A stretch of 43,341 nucleotides of DNA from Bradyrhizobium sp. cir1 (GTDB lineage Bacteria > Pseudomonadota > Alphaproteobacteria > Rhizobiales > Xanthobacteraceae): contig NZ_JACIHE010000041.1 of NCBI RefSeq assembly GCF_014198245.1, forward strand, positions 1-43,341. The letters run 5' to 3'. The notes beneath the pieces are model-generated. The model saw only the letters and a list, made by a program, of their open reading frames with translations. It did not search any database and was not told where the DNA came from. Shown one piece after another: positions 7,064 to 16,381 of the stretch (position 1 is the stretch's first letter; every line of letters starts with the position of its first letter). The translations under genes were made by a program, and so were the position numbers.

Positions 7064-8449
7064 TTACCGCCCGCGCAGCCGGTCCAGCACGTCGGAGGAG
7101 GCAAATCCGTCCGCGGGCACCCCGATCGAGGCCTGGAAGTTGCGCAGCGCCTCCCTCGTCTGGCCGCCGAACTGGCCGTCCGGGGTGCCCTTGTAGAAGC
7201 CGCGCTGGGCCAAAAGCTGCTGCAGTTCCAGCCGCTCGGTGCGGGACAGTTCGCGCTCCTGGCGCGGCCAGGGCTGCACGAAGGGCTGCCCTCCACGCAG
7301 GCGGTCGGCGAAATGGCCGATCGCCAGCGCATAGGCCTCGGCCGGGTTGTACTTCATGATGACGCGGTAGTTCTGCAGCATCAGGAAGCCCGGCCCTTGC
7401 GCGCCCGCCGGCGCCAGCAGATAGGCTTTCTCGGCCGGGTGCGGGAAGGGCTGGCTTGTGGCCCGCTTCAGCCCGAGCTTCTCCCATTGCGCGATCGTCA
7501 TCGCCTTGGCGCGGTCGGCCAGCATGTAGTTGAACCCTTGCGGCACCACGACCTCGAAGCCCCAGGTCTGGCCGGCCTGCCAGCCGTCCTTCTTGAGGTT
7601 GTTGGCGGTGGAGGCGATCAGGTCGGTGGGATTGTCGACGACGTCGCGCCGTCCGTCGCCATCGCCGTCGACGGCAAAGCGCTTGAACGCCGTTGGCATG
7701 AACTGGGTCGGACCGAAGGCGCCGGCCCAGGAGCCGCGCATCTGCTCCGGGCGCAGATCGCCGCGGTTGAGGATCTCCAGCGCGGAGAGGAATTCGTCCT
7801 TGAAATAGGCCTGGCGGCGGCCGATGCAGGCGAGCGTCGCGGTCGATTGCAGCACGCTGCGATCGCCCATCTGCGTCGAGTAATTGGACTCGATGCCCCA
7901 GATCGAGGCGATGATGGTGCGATCGACGCCGGTGGCCTTTTCGGTGGCGTCGAACTGCGCCTTGTATTTGGCGAGCACCTCGCGCCCCTTGGCGAGGCGG
8001 TTGTCGTTCACGAGGATGTCGAGATAATCCCAGATCGACTTGGTGAACTCCGGCTGCGAGTCCATCAGGTCCATGATGCGCAGGTCGGGGCTGAGGCCCG
8101 CGGTGAAGCGCTGGAAGTTGTCCTGGGTGATGCCGCGCCGTGCGGCATCGGGCCACATGCCGGCAACGCAATTGTCGAAATTGGAGGCCGCCTCGCGGAT
8201 CGCGGCGGCCGTCATCAGCGGATGGCCGGAGGCGCCGTCCTCGCCGCTCCAGGGTTGGGCGCCGCCTGGGCTTGGTGCCGGTTGTGAGGGCGCGGGATTC
8301 GTGCTGGAGAAAATATTGCCGAACAGGTTCGACAGTCCGTTCTGTGCCTGTGCGTGCGCGTGAACCGGCAGCAACAAGACCGCCGCAATCACCAATCTGC
8401 TGGTCACAAATCCAGCACGTTTTGCCAGCCCTGCCATCGATTGCATCAT
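7064..8449 (-). CDS. MltB-type lytic murein transglycosylase with peptidoglycan-binding domain
   Basis: A 461-residue periplasmic enzyme that would cleave the glycan strand of peptidoglycan non-hydrolytically, leaving 1,6-anhydro ends. Signal peptide at 1-32 (LVIAAVLLLPVHAHAQ), Pro-rich linker, SLT_2/MltB catalytic domain (about 75-380) with the catalytic Glu near residue 187 in IWGIESNYST and the family segment GAFGPTQFMP, then a C-terminal PG_binding_1 domain (about 400-461: LQQLLAQRGFYKGTPDGQFG). The frame stays open far upstream, antisense across galU, but nothing protein-like lies there; the start at 8449 has GGGTGGGAC in front, while the ATG at 8479 has no ribosome binding site. Confidence 0.9.
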   Translation of the reverse strand: MMQSMAGLAKRAGFVTSRLVIAAVLLLPVHAHAQAQNGLSNLFGNIFSSTNPAPSQPAPSPGGAQPWSGEDGASGHPLMTAAAIREAASNFDNCVAGMWPDAARRGITQDNFQRFTAGLSPDLRIMDLMDSQPEFTKSIWDYLDILVNDNRLAKGREVLAKYKAQFDATEKATGVDRTIIASIWGIESNYSTQMGDRSVLQSTATLACIGRRQAYFKDEFLSALEILNRGDLRPEQMRGSWAGAFGPTQFMPTAFKRFAVDGDGDGRRDVVDNPTDLIASTANNLKKDGWQAGQTWGFEVVVPQGFNYMLADRAKAMTIAQWEKLGLKRATSQPFPHPAEKAYLLAPAGAQGPGFLMLQNYRVIMKYNPAEAYALAIGHFADRLRGGQPFVQPWPRQERELSRTERLELQQLLAQRGFYKGTPDGQFGGQTREALRNFQASIGVPADGFASSDVLDRLRGR

Positions 8450-8653
8450 GTCCCACCCGTCCGGCCAAAAATCCGCCATCAGGAGGCCCGGTACCGGTTG
8501 CCAATAGCTTAACAAAGGTGAAATTTTAGTGGCTGCTTTTTTCTTAACTCGGCACGCGCGAGGCCCCACATCCGCCTTTGTTAGCGGCTGCAAACAAGCT
8601 AGCAAGATGCCATTGCTCCCGTCACGCATGTCCTCAGGTATTCGATCGATCCC

Positions 8654-9529
8654 ATGAAAATTCGCAAAGCCGTATTCCCCGTCGCCGGCCTCGGCACCCG
8701 CGTCCTGCCCGCCACCAAGGCGATGCCGAAGGAGATGCTGACCATCGTCGACAAGCCGCTGATCCAGTACGTCTATGACGAGGCGAGGGAGGCCGGCATC
8801 GAGCACTTCATCTTCGTCACCGGCCGCAACAAAAATGTCATCGAGGATCATTTCGACCGGATGTTCGAGCTCGACGCGACGCTGGCCGCGCGCGGCAAGA
8901 AGGCCGAGCAGGAGATTCTGGCGCAGAACCAGCCGGACGCCGGCGCCGTCAGCTTCACCCGCCAGCAGGCGCCGCTCGGCCTTGGCCATGCGGTCTGGTG
9001 CGCGCGCGACATCGTCGGCAACGAGCCGTTCGCGGTGGTGCTGCCGGACGAGCTCGTGCTCAACACGCCCGGCTGCCTGAAGCAGATGATCGAGACGGCC
9101 GCAACGCTCGGCGAGAAATCCAATTTGATCGCGGTCGAGGCGGTGCCCGACCATCTCACCCATCAATATGGCATCTGCGGCGTCGGAAAGCGCACCGGCA
9201 AGATGTTCGAGGTCGATGGCATGGTCGAGAAGCCGGCCAAGGGCACCGCGCCCTCCAACCTCTCGATCACCGGCCGCTACATCCTGCAGCCGGAGATCTT
9301 CAAGATCCTGGAGACCCAGGAGCGCGGCGCCGGCGGCGAGATCCAGCTCACCGACGCCATGATCGGCCTCGCCAAGTCGCAGAAATTCTACGGCGTCGAG
9401 TTCGAGGGCGAGCGCCATGATTGCGGCTCCAAGCCCGGCTTCCTCCGCGCCAACATCGCCTACGGCCTGCAGCGCCCCGAACTGCGCGACGGGCTGATCG
9501 CGGAGATGAAGAAGTATCTGGGGCGGTAG
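8654..9529 (+). CDS. galU: UTP-glucose-1-phosphate uridylyltransferase
   Basis: A 291-residue cytoplasmic nucleotidyltransferase that makes UDP-glucose from UTP and glucose-1-phosphate, feeding exopolysaccharide, lipopolysaccharide and glucan synthesis. Seen directly: the nucleotide-binding signature PVAGLGTRVLPATKAMPKEM (9-28), DKPLIQYVYDEA, QAPLGLGHAVWCA, the LPDELV metal/sugar site, VEKP, and the C-terminal HDCGSKPGFLRANIAYGL. Full length. It is divergent from the lytic transglycosylase with 204 bases between the two starts, so the promoters face each other. No signs of transfer. Confidence 0.97.
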   Translation: MKIRKAVFPVAGLGTRVLPATKAMPKEMLTIVDKPLIQYVYDEAREAGIEHFIFVTGRNKNVIEDHFDRMFELDATLAARGKKAEQEILAQNQPDAGAVSFTRQQAPLGLGHAVWCARDIVGNEPFAVVLPDELVLNTPGCLKQMIETAATLGEKSNLIAVEAVPDHLTHQYGICGVGKRTGKMFEVDGMVEKPAKGTAPSNLSITGRYILQPEIFKILETQERGAGGEIQLTDAMIGLAKSQKFYGVEFEGERHDCGSKPGFLRANIAYGLQRPELRDGLIAEMKKYLGR

Positions 9530-9537
9530 TTCCCGGC

Positions 9538-9622
9538 GTCATTGCGAGCGAAGCGAAGCAATCCAGAATCTTTCCGCGGAGAAAGTCGGGATTGCTTCGT
9601 CGCAAGAGCTCCTCGCAATGAC
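9538..9622. repeat. intergenic palindrome family B, copy 1
   Basis: About 85 bp beginning GTCATTGCGAGCGAAGCGAAG and ending CTCGCAATGAC, with inner CAATCC/GGATTG-type boxes. It lies between the convergent galU and diguanylate cyclase genes. A close second copy is at 17312-17397. Confidence 0.85.
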
Positions 9623-9636
9623 GGGGAGAGAATCCC

Positions 9637-11136
9637 TCACGCCACCAGCGACAGCTTCGGCAGGCTTGCGACCACGGACTGGTTGCGGCCGCCGGCTTTT
9701 GCGGCGTAGAGCGCCTTGTCGGCGGCGGCGACCAGGATCGTCCAGTCCATGCCCGCGGCGGGGACGAGGCTGGCGATGCCGCAAGACACCGTCGATGCCG
9801 CCTGGTCGTCGGACCAGCCCTGCACCTTGAGGCGGATCGTCTCGGCGATCTTGAAGGCGTCGGCGGCCGTGGTGTCCGGCAGCAGCACCGCGAATTCCTC
9901 GCCGCCATAGCGCGCGGCGCAGTCGCCGGCGCGCCGCACCGAGTCGGAAATGCAGATGGCGATGCCGACCAGAACCTGGTCGCCGGCCTGGTGGCCGAAC
10001 GTGTCGTTGTAGGCCTTGAAGTGATCGGCATCGATCATCAGCAGCGCGACCGGCGTCTTCTGGCGCATGGCGCGCCGCCATTCGACGTCGATGACGGCGT
10101 CGAACTTGCGGCGGTTCTTCAATCCGGTGAGCGCATCCGTCGTCGCCAGCTCCTCGAGCTTGCGCTCGGCCTCGGCGCGCCGCCCGATCTCGCGCGCGAG
10201 CACGAGCGTCGATGCCAGCATGAACACGATCAGCGCCAGCACCACGGCGCCGATTCGATAGGCCTCCTTCCGCCACAGCTCGAACACCGCGCTCAGTGGC
10301 TTGCCGGCCACGACGAACAGCGGACTGTCGCCGTTGCTGCTGCGAACATAGAGCCTCGGCGTGGCGTCGACGGGGCCTTGCCCCGCATAGGAGCCGCCGG
10401 CGCGGAGATTGTCGGCCTTCCAGTTCTGACGGTCGTTCAGGTTCCTGCCGATCACGTCGAGGTCGAACGGCCGCCGCATCATGATGGTGCGGTCGCGCTT
10501 GAGCACCGTGATGGTGTCTTCGGGATCGAGGCTCAGGCGCTCGAACAATTCGTGGAAATAGCTGAAGCGGATCGCGCCCGCGACGACGCCCATGAAGCCG
10601 CCGTCGGTGTCGCTGATGCGCCGGCTCAGCACGATCGAATAGGCGCCGCGGAACAGCATCGGGCGGCTGATGAAGAGACCGGCGCCGGGATTGTCGCGAT
10701 GAACCCTGAAATAGTCCTCGTCGCCGCGGTTTTCGGAGGGCGGGTCGAGCGTGGATGCGTCGATGGTCAGCCTGCCCTCCGCATCATAGACCTGGATGGC
10801 GCCGAAATGCCGGGCTGTGGTCGCATGATCGAACAGGATCAGGTGCCGGACCGGCTTCGAGACTGTGGCGAGCTCCGGCAGCAGCATGTTGCCGGCGACC
10901 GCCTTCAGCGACAAATCGTAGATCTCGATGTTGCGGCTGATGTCGGATTCGATGGTGGTGGCGAGGTTTTCCAGCGTCTGGCGGGCCAGCGCCTCTTCGC
11001 CGCGTCGCATGTCCAGCATGACGTTGACGCAAATGGCGGAAAAGCCGATCACCGTCACCACGGACGAGATGATCAGCAGCTTCGCCGAAATCCGCCATGG
11101 CCGGCGGGCCATGACTTCGCGCCATCCAGACAGCAT
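9637..11136 (-). CDS. membrane diguanylate cyclase with periplasmic sensor
   Basis: A 499-residue inner-membrane GGDEF protein that would make cyclic-di-GMP from two GTP. TM1 is near residues 17-38, a Cache-like periplasmic domain spans about 40-285, TM2 about 290-315, then a GGDEF domain beginning DALTGLKNRRKFD. The active site GGEEF (about 411-415) is intact within RYGGEEFAVLLPD, and RAGD placed three residues before that arginine is an intact RxxD inhibitory site, so product inhibition is expected. The start at 11136 follows GGGAGCAAACG and opens on a basic, then hydrophobic, N-terminus; an upstream ATG would add 24 less plausible residues. Divergent from a small gene. Confidence 0.92.
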   Translation of the reverse strand: MLSGWREVMARRPWRISAKLLIISSVVTVIGFSAICVNVMLDMRRGEEALARQTLENLATTIESDISRNIEIYDLSLKAVAGNMLLPELATVSKPVRHLILFDHATTARHFGAIQVYDAEGRLTIDASTLDPPSENRGDEDYFRVHRDNPGAGLFISRPMLFRGAYSIVLSRRISDTDGGFMGVVAGAIRFSYFHELFERLSLDPEDTITVLKRDRTIMMRRPFDLDVIGRNLNDRQNWKADNLRAGGSYAGQGPVDATPRLYVRSSNGDSPLFVVAGKPLSAVFELWRKEAYRIGAVVLALIVFMLASTLVLAREIGRRAEAERKLEELATTDALTGLKNRRKFDAVIDVEWRRAMRQKTPVALLMIDADHFKAYNDTFGHQAGDQVLVGIAICISDSVRRAGDCAARYGGEEFAVLLPDTTAADAFKIAETIRLKVQGWSDDQAASTVSCGIASLVPAAGMDWTILVAAADKALYAAKAGGRNQSVVASLPKLSLVA

Positions 11137-11278
11137 CGTTTGCTCCCGACCCTGATGGATGCGCCCGAAACCTTGAGCAGTGTTTAAGCTGGTACGGCGC
11201 TGCCGCAATGAGTTAAGAATCGGTTGATGCGGCTGACGATTTTCGGCAGGTCAGATCTCCGGGCACGAGAGGACGATT

Positions 11279-11539
11279 GTGAACGACTACGACGCGTTGC
11301 GCGATTATCTGCTGCGGCAGAAGCAGGCCGAATTCGTGCTGACTTTCGAACAGATCGAGGAGATCATCGGCGCGGCCCTGCCGCGCGCGGCCAATCGTGC
11401 CTCATGGTGGGACAGTTTGCGCAGCCCCGACATCCAGATGCCGCAGCGCGAAGCCTGCCTCGCCGCCGGCTTCGTGGCGACACGGATGCCTGACGGCCAG
11501 AGCGTGCGGTTCAGGAAGAAGAGCGAGCGGCGGCGGTAG
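11279..11539 (+). CDS. small conserved protein resembling DUF7662
   Basis: An 86-residue protein starting with GTG, preceded by GAGAGGAC. The pattern YDALRDYLLRQKQ, then LTFEQIEEIIGAALP, ASWWDS and CLAAGFVATRM matches a small domain found both as a stand-alone protein and near phage or restriction genes (DUF7662-type); no biochemical role is known to me. It is the only gene between the two c-di-GMP enzymes and faces the cyclase across 142 bases, so co-regulation from the divergent region is possible. Family name given from memory of the motif pattern. Confidence 0.65.
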   Translation: MNDYDALRDYLLRQKQAEFVLTFEQIEEIIGAALPRAANRASWWDSLRSPDIQMPQREACLAAGFVATRMPDGQSVRFRKKSERRR

Positions 11540-11595
11540 TGCGGCTACGAAGCTGCCGACCTCGAGGTTGATGCGGCGCGCCAGAATCTCTCGCC

Positions 11596-11728
11596 GTCAT
11601 CCTGAGGTGCTCGTCCTGCAACGCAGGACGAGCCTCGAAGGGCGACGGCCCGGCTGCATCCCGGCCGTTCATCCTTCGAGGCTCGCCAAGCGCCGCTTCG
11701 CGTCGCATGGCTCACGCCTCAGGATGAC
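11596..11728. repeat. intergenic palindrome family D
   Basis: About 133 bp, beginning GTCATCCTGAGG and ending CCTCAGGATGAC, with nested inverted segments (GCTCGTCCTGC / GCAGGACGAGC; CCTCGAAGG / CCTTCGAGG). It fills most of the gap between the small DUF7662-like gene and the converging EAL gene. Confidence 0.85.
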
Positions 11729-11756
11729 GGTTTGATATTGCGCGAGAGTCGAGCGC

Positions 11757-14633
11757 TCAGCTCGCCGCTTCCAGCCGCACTTCCGTGAGCAGGCGCATCG
11801 CCGCATCCGCGTCCATCGGCTCGCCGAAGGCAAAGCCTTGCGCGTATTCGCAGCCCATCTGGTAGAGCTCGACCGCGTCGGAATCGGTCTCGGCGCCTTC
11901 CGCCACGACGTCCATTCCGAGATCGTGCGCGAGCGCGATGATCGACTTCAGGATCACCGGCCGGGTGCCGCGGTTGGTGGTGCGCACGAAGGACTGGTCG
12001 ATCTTGATGGTGTCGAACGGGAAGCGCTGCAGATAGGCCAGCGAGGAATGGCCGGTGCCGAAATCGTCGAGCGACAGCCCGGTGCCGAGCTCGCGGATGC
12101 GCGTCAGCATCTGGGCTGCGTGCTCCGGATTCTCCATCACCAGCGATTCCGTCAATTCGAGCTTGAGCGTGCCGCGCGCCACCGAAGAGCGCGACAGCAC
12201 GGTGCGGATGTCGTGGATCAGGTCGTGGCGCAGCAATTGCCGCGAGGAGACGTTGACGGAGGCGAAGATCGGCTCGCGCGAGCGCATCGCGCGCTGCCAC
12301 ACCGAAAGCTGCTTGGCGGTCTGGTCGAGCACGAACATGCCGAGGTCGACGATCAGGCCGGTCTCTTCCGCGATTGAGATGAACTCCGACGGCGCCATGC
12401 GCCCGAGCTTCGGATGATCCCAGCGCGCCAGCGCCTCGAAGCCGGCAACGGAGCGATCCTCCAGCCGCACGATCGGCTGATACAGGATCGTGATCTCCTG
12501 CCGCTCGATGGCGCGGCGCAATTCGCTTTCCAGCGTCAGCCGGTCGGTTTTTCGCGCGCGCATTGCTGGTTTGTACACATCGATACGGTCGCCGCCGATG
12601 CGCTTGGAATGATACATCGCCAGCTCGGCGTCCTTGATGATCTCGTCCGTCAGCTGAACCTGCGGATCGGAGAGCGCAAGGCCAATTGAAGCCGTCAGGA
12701 AGATCTCGCGATCGTTGAAGGCGATCGGCGCGCGGATGGTCTTGCGGATGGTCTCGGCGAAATTGGTGATCCGCGCCGGATCCTGCTCCGACAGCAGGAT
12801 CAGGCCGAACTGGTCGCCGGCAAGCCGGGCCAGCGTGTCCTGCGGCTTCAGGATGCGGGTGAGGCGGCGGGCGAGCGTCAGCAGGATGGAATCGCCGACC
12901 GCTATTCCGACGGAATCGTTGACCTGCTTGAAGCGGTCGAGGTCGATCACCATCAGCGTCGGCCGCAGCGTCGGCATGGTCTTGGCGAAGTTTGCGACCC
13001 CGCCGAGCCGGTCCATGAACAGTTTTCGGTTGGGCAGGCCGGTGAGGTTGTCATGCACGGAATCGTGCAGCAGGCGTTCCTCGGCGTTGCGCAGCTCGGT
13101 GACGTCGGTGAGGGTGCCGACCACGCGCGAGACCTCGCCGTCGGAGCCGACCACCGGGCGTGCCTTCAGCGCGAACCACATGAAATGGCCGTCCGGGGTG
13201 CGCAGGCGGAAATCCTGCACCAGGCGGCCGCGGCGCTGGTCGAGCACGCTGTCGAGCGCGGCGCGGAAACGGTCCTGGTCGAGCGGATGCAGCACCTCTA
13301 ACCAGGAGGCCGCCGGGCCTTCCAGCGTACCGCGCTTCAGTCCCAGCAGGGCCTCGGTCTCGGGGCTGGTGAAGACCTTGTCGGCGGACACGTCCCAGTC
13401 CCAGATCAGGTCGCCGGATCCGGCCAGCGCCAGGGCCCGCCGCTCGATGTCGGAGACGACGCCGGTGGTGGCGCCGCCGCCGGCAAAGGCGTGCTGCATC
13501 ACCGTGAAGCCGATCAGCATCACGATCAGCACGAGGCCGCCGAGCAGGGCGGGGCCGACGATGTCGTTGGTGACGGAGCCCGCCACCGTCATGCCGGCCG
13601 CGACCACCCAGACCACGAGGAGGAACCAGGTCGGGATCAAGAGCACCGCGCGGTCGAAGCCGTGGGTCGAGAGATAGACGATCAGCGCAAAGCCGGCGAA
13701 GGCGATCAGCACCAGCGAGATGCGCGCGATGCCGGAGGCGACGGCCGGATCGAACAGCGCGAGCGCGACGAGAGACCCCAGGAACGCCAGCCAGCCCACT
13801 GTGATGTGCGAATAGCGCACATGCCAGCGACTGAGGTTCAGATAGGCGAACAGGAACACCAGCAGCGTCGCCGCCAGGATCGCCTCGCCCGCCGCGCGCC
13901 AGATGCGCTCGGCGTTGTTCGACATGTCGAGCACCTTGCCCCAGAAGCCGAAATCGACGCCGATATAGACCAGCACCGCCCAGGCCAGCGCTGCGGCGGC
14001 CGGGAACATGATGCTGCCCTTCACCACGAACAGAATGGTGAGAACGAGAGCCAAAAGCCCGGAGATGCCGATCACGATGCCCTGGTACAGCGTGAACGAG
14101 TTGACCTTGTCCTTGTAGGCTTCCGGCTCCCACAGATAGAGCTGCGGCAGCTTGTCGGTGCGCAGCTCCGCGACGAAGGTGACAACGGCGCCGGGATCGA
14201 GCGTGATGCGGAACACGTCCGCGGTTGCGCTTTCCTGACGTTCGGGCCGGTCGCCGATCGAAGGCGTGATGGTCGCGATGCGCGACAGCCCGAGGTCGGG
14301 CCAGAGCAATCCCGAGGAGACGATGCGGTAGTGCGGCGCGACGATCAGGCGGTCGAGCTGGTCGTCGGTGTTGTTGGCGAGCGCGAACACCACCCAGTTC
14401 TGCCCGCCCTCGCGGGCGCGCACCTCGATGCGGCGGACGATGCCGTCGGTGCCGGGCGCGGTCGAGACCTGGATGCGGTCGGCATCACTGCGCTGATGCT
14501 CGAGCACGCCGGTGAGGTCGATCGCGGGCGCGTCACTGCGGACGCTGACGGCGTCGAGCGCGCGCGCGGGGTACGCGGCGACGAGAATCATGAGGCCCAG
14601 CGCGATGGGCGCGAGGCACCTGATCAGACGCAA
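11757..14633 (-). CDS. 7TM sensor-PAS-GGDEF-EAL protein, probable c-di-GMP phosphodiesterase
   Basis: A 958-residue inner-membrane signalling protein. Signal peptide (1-25), a periplasmic beta-rich domain (about 30-175), a block of seven or so membrane segments (about 180-385) giving a 7TM-DISM-like layout, a PAS domain (about 400-515), a GGDEF domain (about 525-680) and an EAL domain (about 700-950). The cyclase site reads AGDQF (about 602-606) instead of GGDEF, so synthesis is probably lost. The EAL domain keeps FEALARW, ELTES, DDFGTG, KID and QGFAFGEP, so hydrolysis of c-di-GMP is likely. Opposite in activity to the nearby diguanylate cyclase and on the same strand, but not one operon. Confidence 0.9.
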   Translation of the reverse strand: MRLIRCLAPIALGLMILVAAYPARALDAVSVRSDAPAIDLTGVLEHQRSDADRIQVSTAPGTDGIVRRIEVRAREGGQNWVVFALANNTDDQLDRLIVAPHYRIVSSGLLWPDLGLSRIATITPSIGDRPERQESATADVFRITLDPGAVVTFVAELRTDKLPQLYLWEPEAYKDKVNSFTLYQGIVIGISGLLALVLTILFVVKGSIMFPAAAALAWAVLVYIGVDFGFWGKVLDMSNNAERIWRAAGEAILAATLLVFLFAYLNLSRWHVRYSHITVGWLAFLGSLVALALFDPAVASGIARISLVLIAFAGFALIVYLSTHGFDRAVLLIPTWFLLVVWVVAAGMTVAGSVTNDIVGPALLGGLVLIVMLIGFTVMQHAFAGGGATTGVVSDIERRALALAGSGDLIWDWDVSADKVFTSPETEALLGLKRGTLEGPAASWLEVLHPLDQDRFRAALDSVLDQRRGRLVQDFRLRTPDGHFMWFALKARPVVGSDGEVSRVVGTLTDVTELRNAEERLLHDSVHDNLTGLPNRKLFMDRLGGVANFAKTMPTLRPTLMVIDLDRFKQVNDSVGIAVGDSILLTLARRLTRILKPQDTLARLAGDQFGLILLSEQDPARITNFAETIRKTIRAPIAFNDREIFLTASIGLALSDPQVQLTDEIIKDAELAMYHSKRIGGDRIDVYKPAMRARKTDRLTLESELRRAIERQEITILYQPIVRLEDRSVAGFEALARWDHPKLGRMAPSEFISIAEETGLIVDLGMFVLDQTAKQLSVWQRAMRSREPIFASVNVSSRQLLRHDLIHDIRTVLSRSSVARGTLKLELTESLVMENPEHAAQMLTRIRELGTGLSLDDFGTGHSSLAYLQRFPFDTIKIDQSFVRTTNRGTRPVILKSIIALAHDLGMDVVAEGAETDSDAVELYQMGCEYAQGFAFGEPMDADAAMRLLTEVRLEAAS

Positions 14634-14772
14634 GGCCAGTTCTCCGCGTTCGACGCAACTCTTCGGTGGAAGACGATTTCACACCGGACAGAATTGGTTC
14701 GGTGCGTCGCGATAGATGCCACGAAAGCGAGGAAAATCAAAGGGTTTCCGGCGTCCCCTGTGGGCCGCTGGC

Positions 14773-15771
14773 CTAGGCCTCCAACACAATTTTGCCAATA
14801 TGTGCGCTCGTTTCCATGCGCCGGTGGGCGTCGGCGGCCTTTTCCAGCGGGAAAGAGCTGTCCATCACCGGCTTGATGCGGCCTTCGCGTAGGAGCGGCA
14901 TCACTTTCTGTTCGATCGCGGCCACCATTGCCGCCTTGTCCGCATTACTACGGGGGCGCAGTGTCGAGCCGGTATGGGTCAGGCGCTTGACCATGACCTT
15001 GGCGATGTTGACGGTGACCTTGGGGCCATTGAGGGTCGCGATCTGGACGATGCGGCCGTCGACCGCGGCGGCGTCATAGTTGCGGTCGACATAATCGCCA
15101 GCGACCATGTCGAGGATCAGGTTGACGCCTTCCTTGTTGGTCTCTTCCTTGACCACGGCGACGAAGTCCTCGGTCTTGTAGTTGATGGCGCGGTCGGCGC
15201 CCAGCTTGAGGCAGGCGTCGATCTTGTCCTGTGATCCCACGGTGACGAACACCTTTGCGCCGAACGCTTTCGCGAGCTGGATCGCCATGGTGCCGATGCC
15301 GGAGGAGCCGCCATGGATCAGCAGCGTCTCGCCGGCTTTCAGCCCGCCGCGCTCGAACACGTTGTGCCAGACCGTCATCAGGGTTTCCGGCAGCGCACCG
15401 GCTTCCTTGATCGACAGCGCCGGCGGCACGCTCATGGCCTGGGCATCCTGGGCGATGCAGTATTGCGCATAGCCGCCGCCGGCGACCAGCGACATCACCT
15501 TGTCGCCGATCTTGTGCCGCTTGGCGTTGCTGCCGACCGCGACCACCTCGCCGGCAATCTCGAGGCCGGGCAGGTCGCTGGCGCCGGGCGGCGGCGGATA
15601 GGCGCCGGAGCGCTGCGCCACGTCGGGCCGGTTGACGCCGGCGGCCATCACCTTGACCAGGATCTCGTCGGGACCGGGCTGCGGGAGGCTGCGTTGTTCC
15701 GGCACCAGCACCTCCGGTCCGCCGGGCTTGGAGATGGCGACCACGGTCATTTGCGCGGGCAGCTTGTCCAT
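14773..15771 (-). CDS. NAD(P)H:quinone oxidoreductase, zinc-independent MDR family
   Basis: A 332-residue medium-chain dehydrogenase/reductase of the quinone oxidoreductase (QOR, PIG3-like) branch. It lacks the zinc-binding Cys/His set of alcohol dehydrogenases. Visible are the N-terminal GroES-like part (PGPDEILVKVMAAGVNRPDV), the Rossmann segment (LLIHGGSSGIGTMAIQLAKAFGA, about 150-172) and the family end LEKAADAHRRMETSAHIGKIVL. It would reduce quinones or enones with NADPH in the cytoplasm. It is divergent from the DUF1192 gene with 112 bases between them. Confidence 0.9.
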   Translation of the reverse strand: MDKLPAQMTVVAISKPGGPEVLVPEQRSLPQPGPDEILVKVMAAGVNRPDVAQRSGAYPPPPGASDLPGLEIAGEVVAVGSNAKRHKIGDKVMSLVAGGGYAQYCIAQDAQAMSVPPALSIKEAGALPETLMTVWHNVFERGGLKAGETLLIHGGSSGIGTMAIQLAKAFGAKVFVTVGSQDKIDACLKLGADRAINYKTEDFVAVVKEETNKEGVNLILDMVAGDYVDRNYDAAAVDGRIVQIATLNGPKVTVNIAKVMVKRLTHTGSTLRPRSNADKAAMVAAIEQKVMPLLREGRIKPVMDSSFPLEKAADAHRRMETSAHIGKIVLEA

Positions 15772-15883
15772 GATGTGTCCTTGAGCAAAGGTGCGGGAGG
15801 AAACGAGGCCATTGCTTAGCCAGCGCCGCCCAAGCTGGCAACCGCCTCAGGGGTGCGGCAGGCGCGAACGCAGGAGGAACGAC

Positions 15884-16075
15884 ATGGCGATGGAAGACGA
15901 CGACCGCCCGCGCAAGAAGGTCACGCACGAAATCGGACAGGATCTCTCACTCTTGTCAGTGGAGGAACTGACCGAGCGCGTCGCGCTGCTCAAGACCGAG
16001 ATCGCAAGGCTCGAAGAAGCCGCCACCAAGAAGCGCGCCTCGCGCGATGCGGCGAACAGTTTCTTCAAGTCGTAG
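15884..16075 (+). CDS. DUF1192 family small protein
   Basis: A 63-residue protein with the DUF1192 pattern: LSLLSVEELTERVALLKTEIARLE, a predicted amphipathic helix or short coiled coil, followed by a basic stretch and the conserved-looking end SFFKS. This family is largely restricted to Alphaproteobacteria and has no known function. The ATG at 15884 is chosen over an upstream in-frame one because CAGGAGGAACGAC precedes it and the product then has the family length (about 60). Confidence 0.85.
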   Translation: MAMEDDDRPRKKVTHEIGQDLSLLSVEELTERVALLKTEIARLEEAATKKRASRDAANSFFKS

Positions 16076-16381
16076 TTGCCACACCAACAGCTGTCGTCCC
16101 GGACAAGCGCGCCACAAGCGCGCGCCGATCCGGGACCCATACGCACAGGGTGAAGTCGTCGCGCGACGCCGGCAACTCCGAGTCCCGTCACCACATCTGC
16201 CTGTGGCTATGGGTCCGGGATCGGCGCTTACGCTTGTCCGGGACGACAGCGGAGTGTGTTGCGCCAGCCGTGCAGAAGTGCCCGCTGCCTAACTTGCCCG
16301 GTACGATGACTGCGAAATTGTTCCGCACCGCCACTCGGCCAGCGGCCGACATGGCTAACGAACCCTCAAAAAATTAGCTCG
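16076..16381. other. intergenic region with family E palindrome
   Basis: No gene seen. 16093-16247 is the full family E palindrome; the rest up to 16381 shows no open frame with protein-like content. A promoter for the candidate small RNA begins at about 16382. Confidence 0.6.
16093..16247. repeat. intergenic palindrome family E, full copy
   Basis: About 155 bp. It begins GTCGTCCCGGACAAGCGC and ends GCTTGTCCGGGACGAC; within the arms are GATCCGGGACCCATA and its partner TATGGGTCCGGGATC. The same right half occurs at 105-191. Confidence 0.85.

Noticed and set aside
8450..9418. Very long open frame antisense to galU, continuous with the lytic transglycosylase
   Set aside because: It carries no protein-like pattern, runs exactly opposite to galU and is explained by the high third-position GC of galU. 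The transglycosylase has a proper signal peptide start at 8449.
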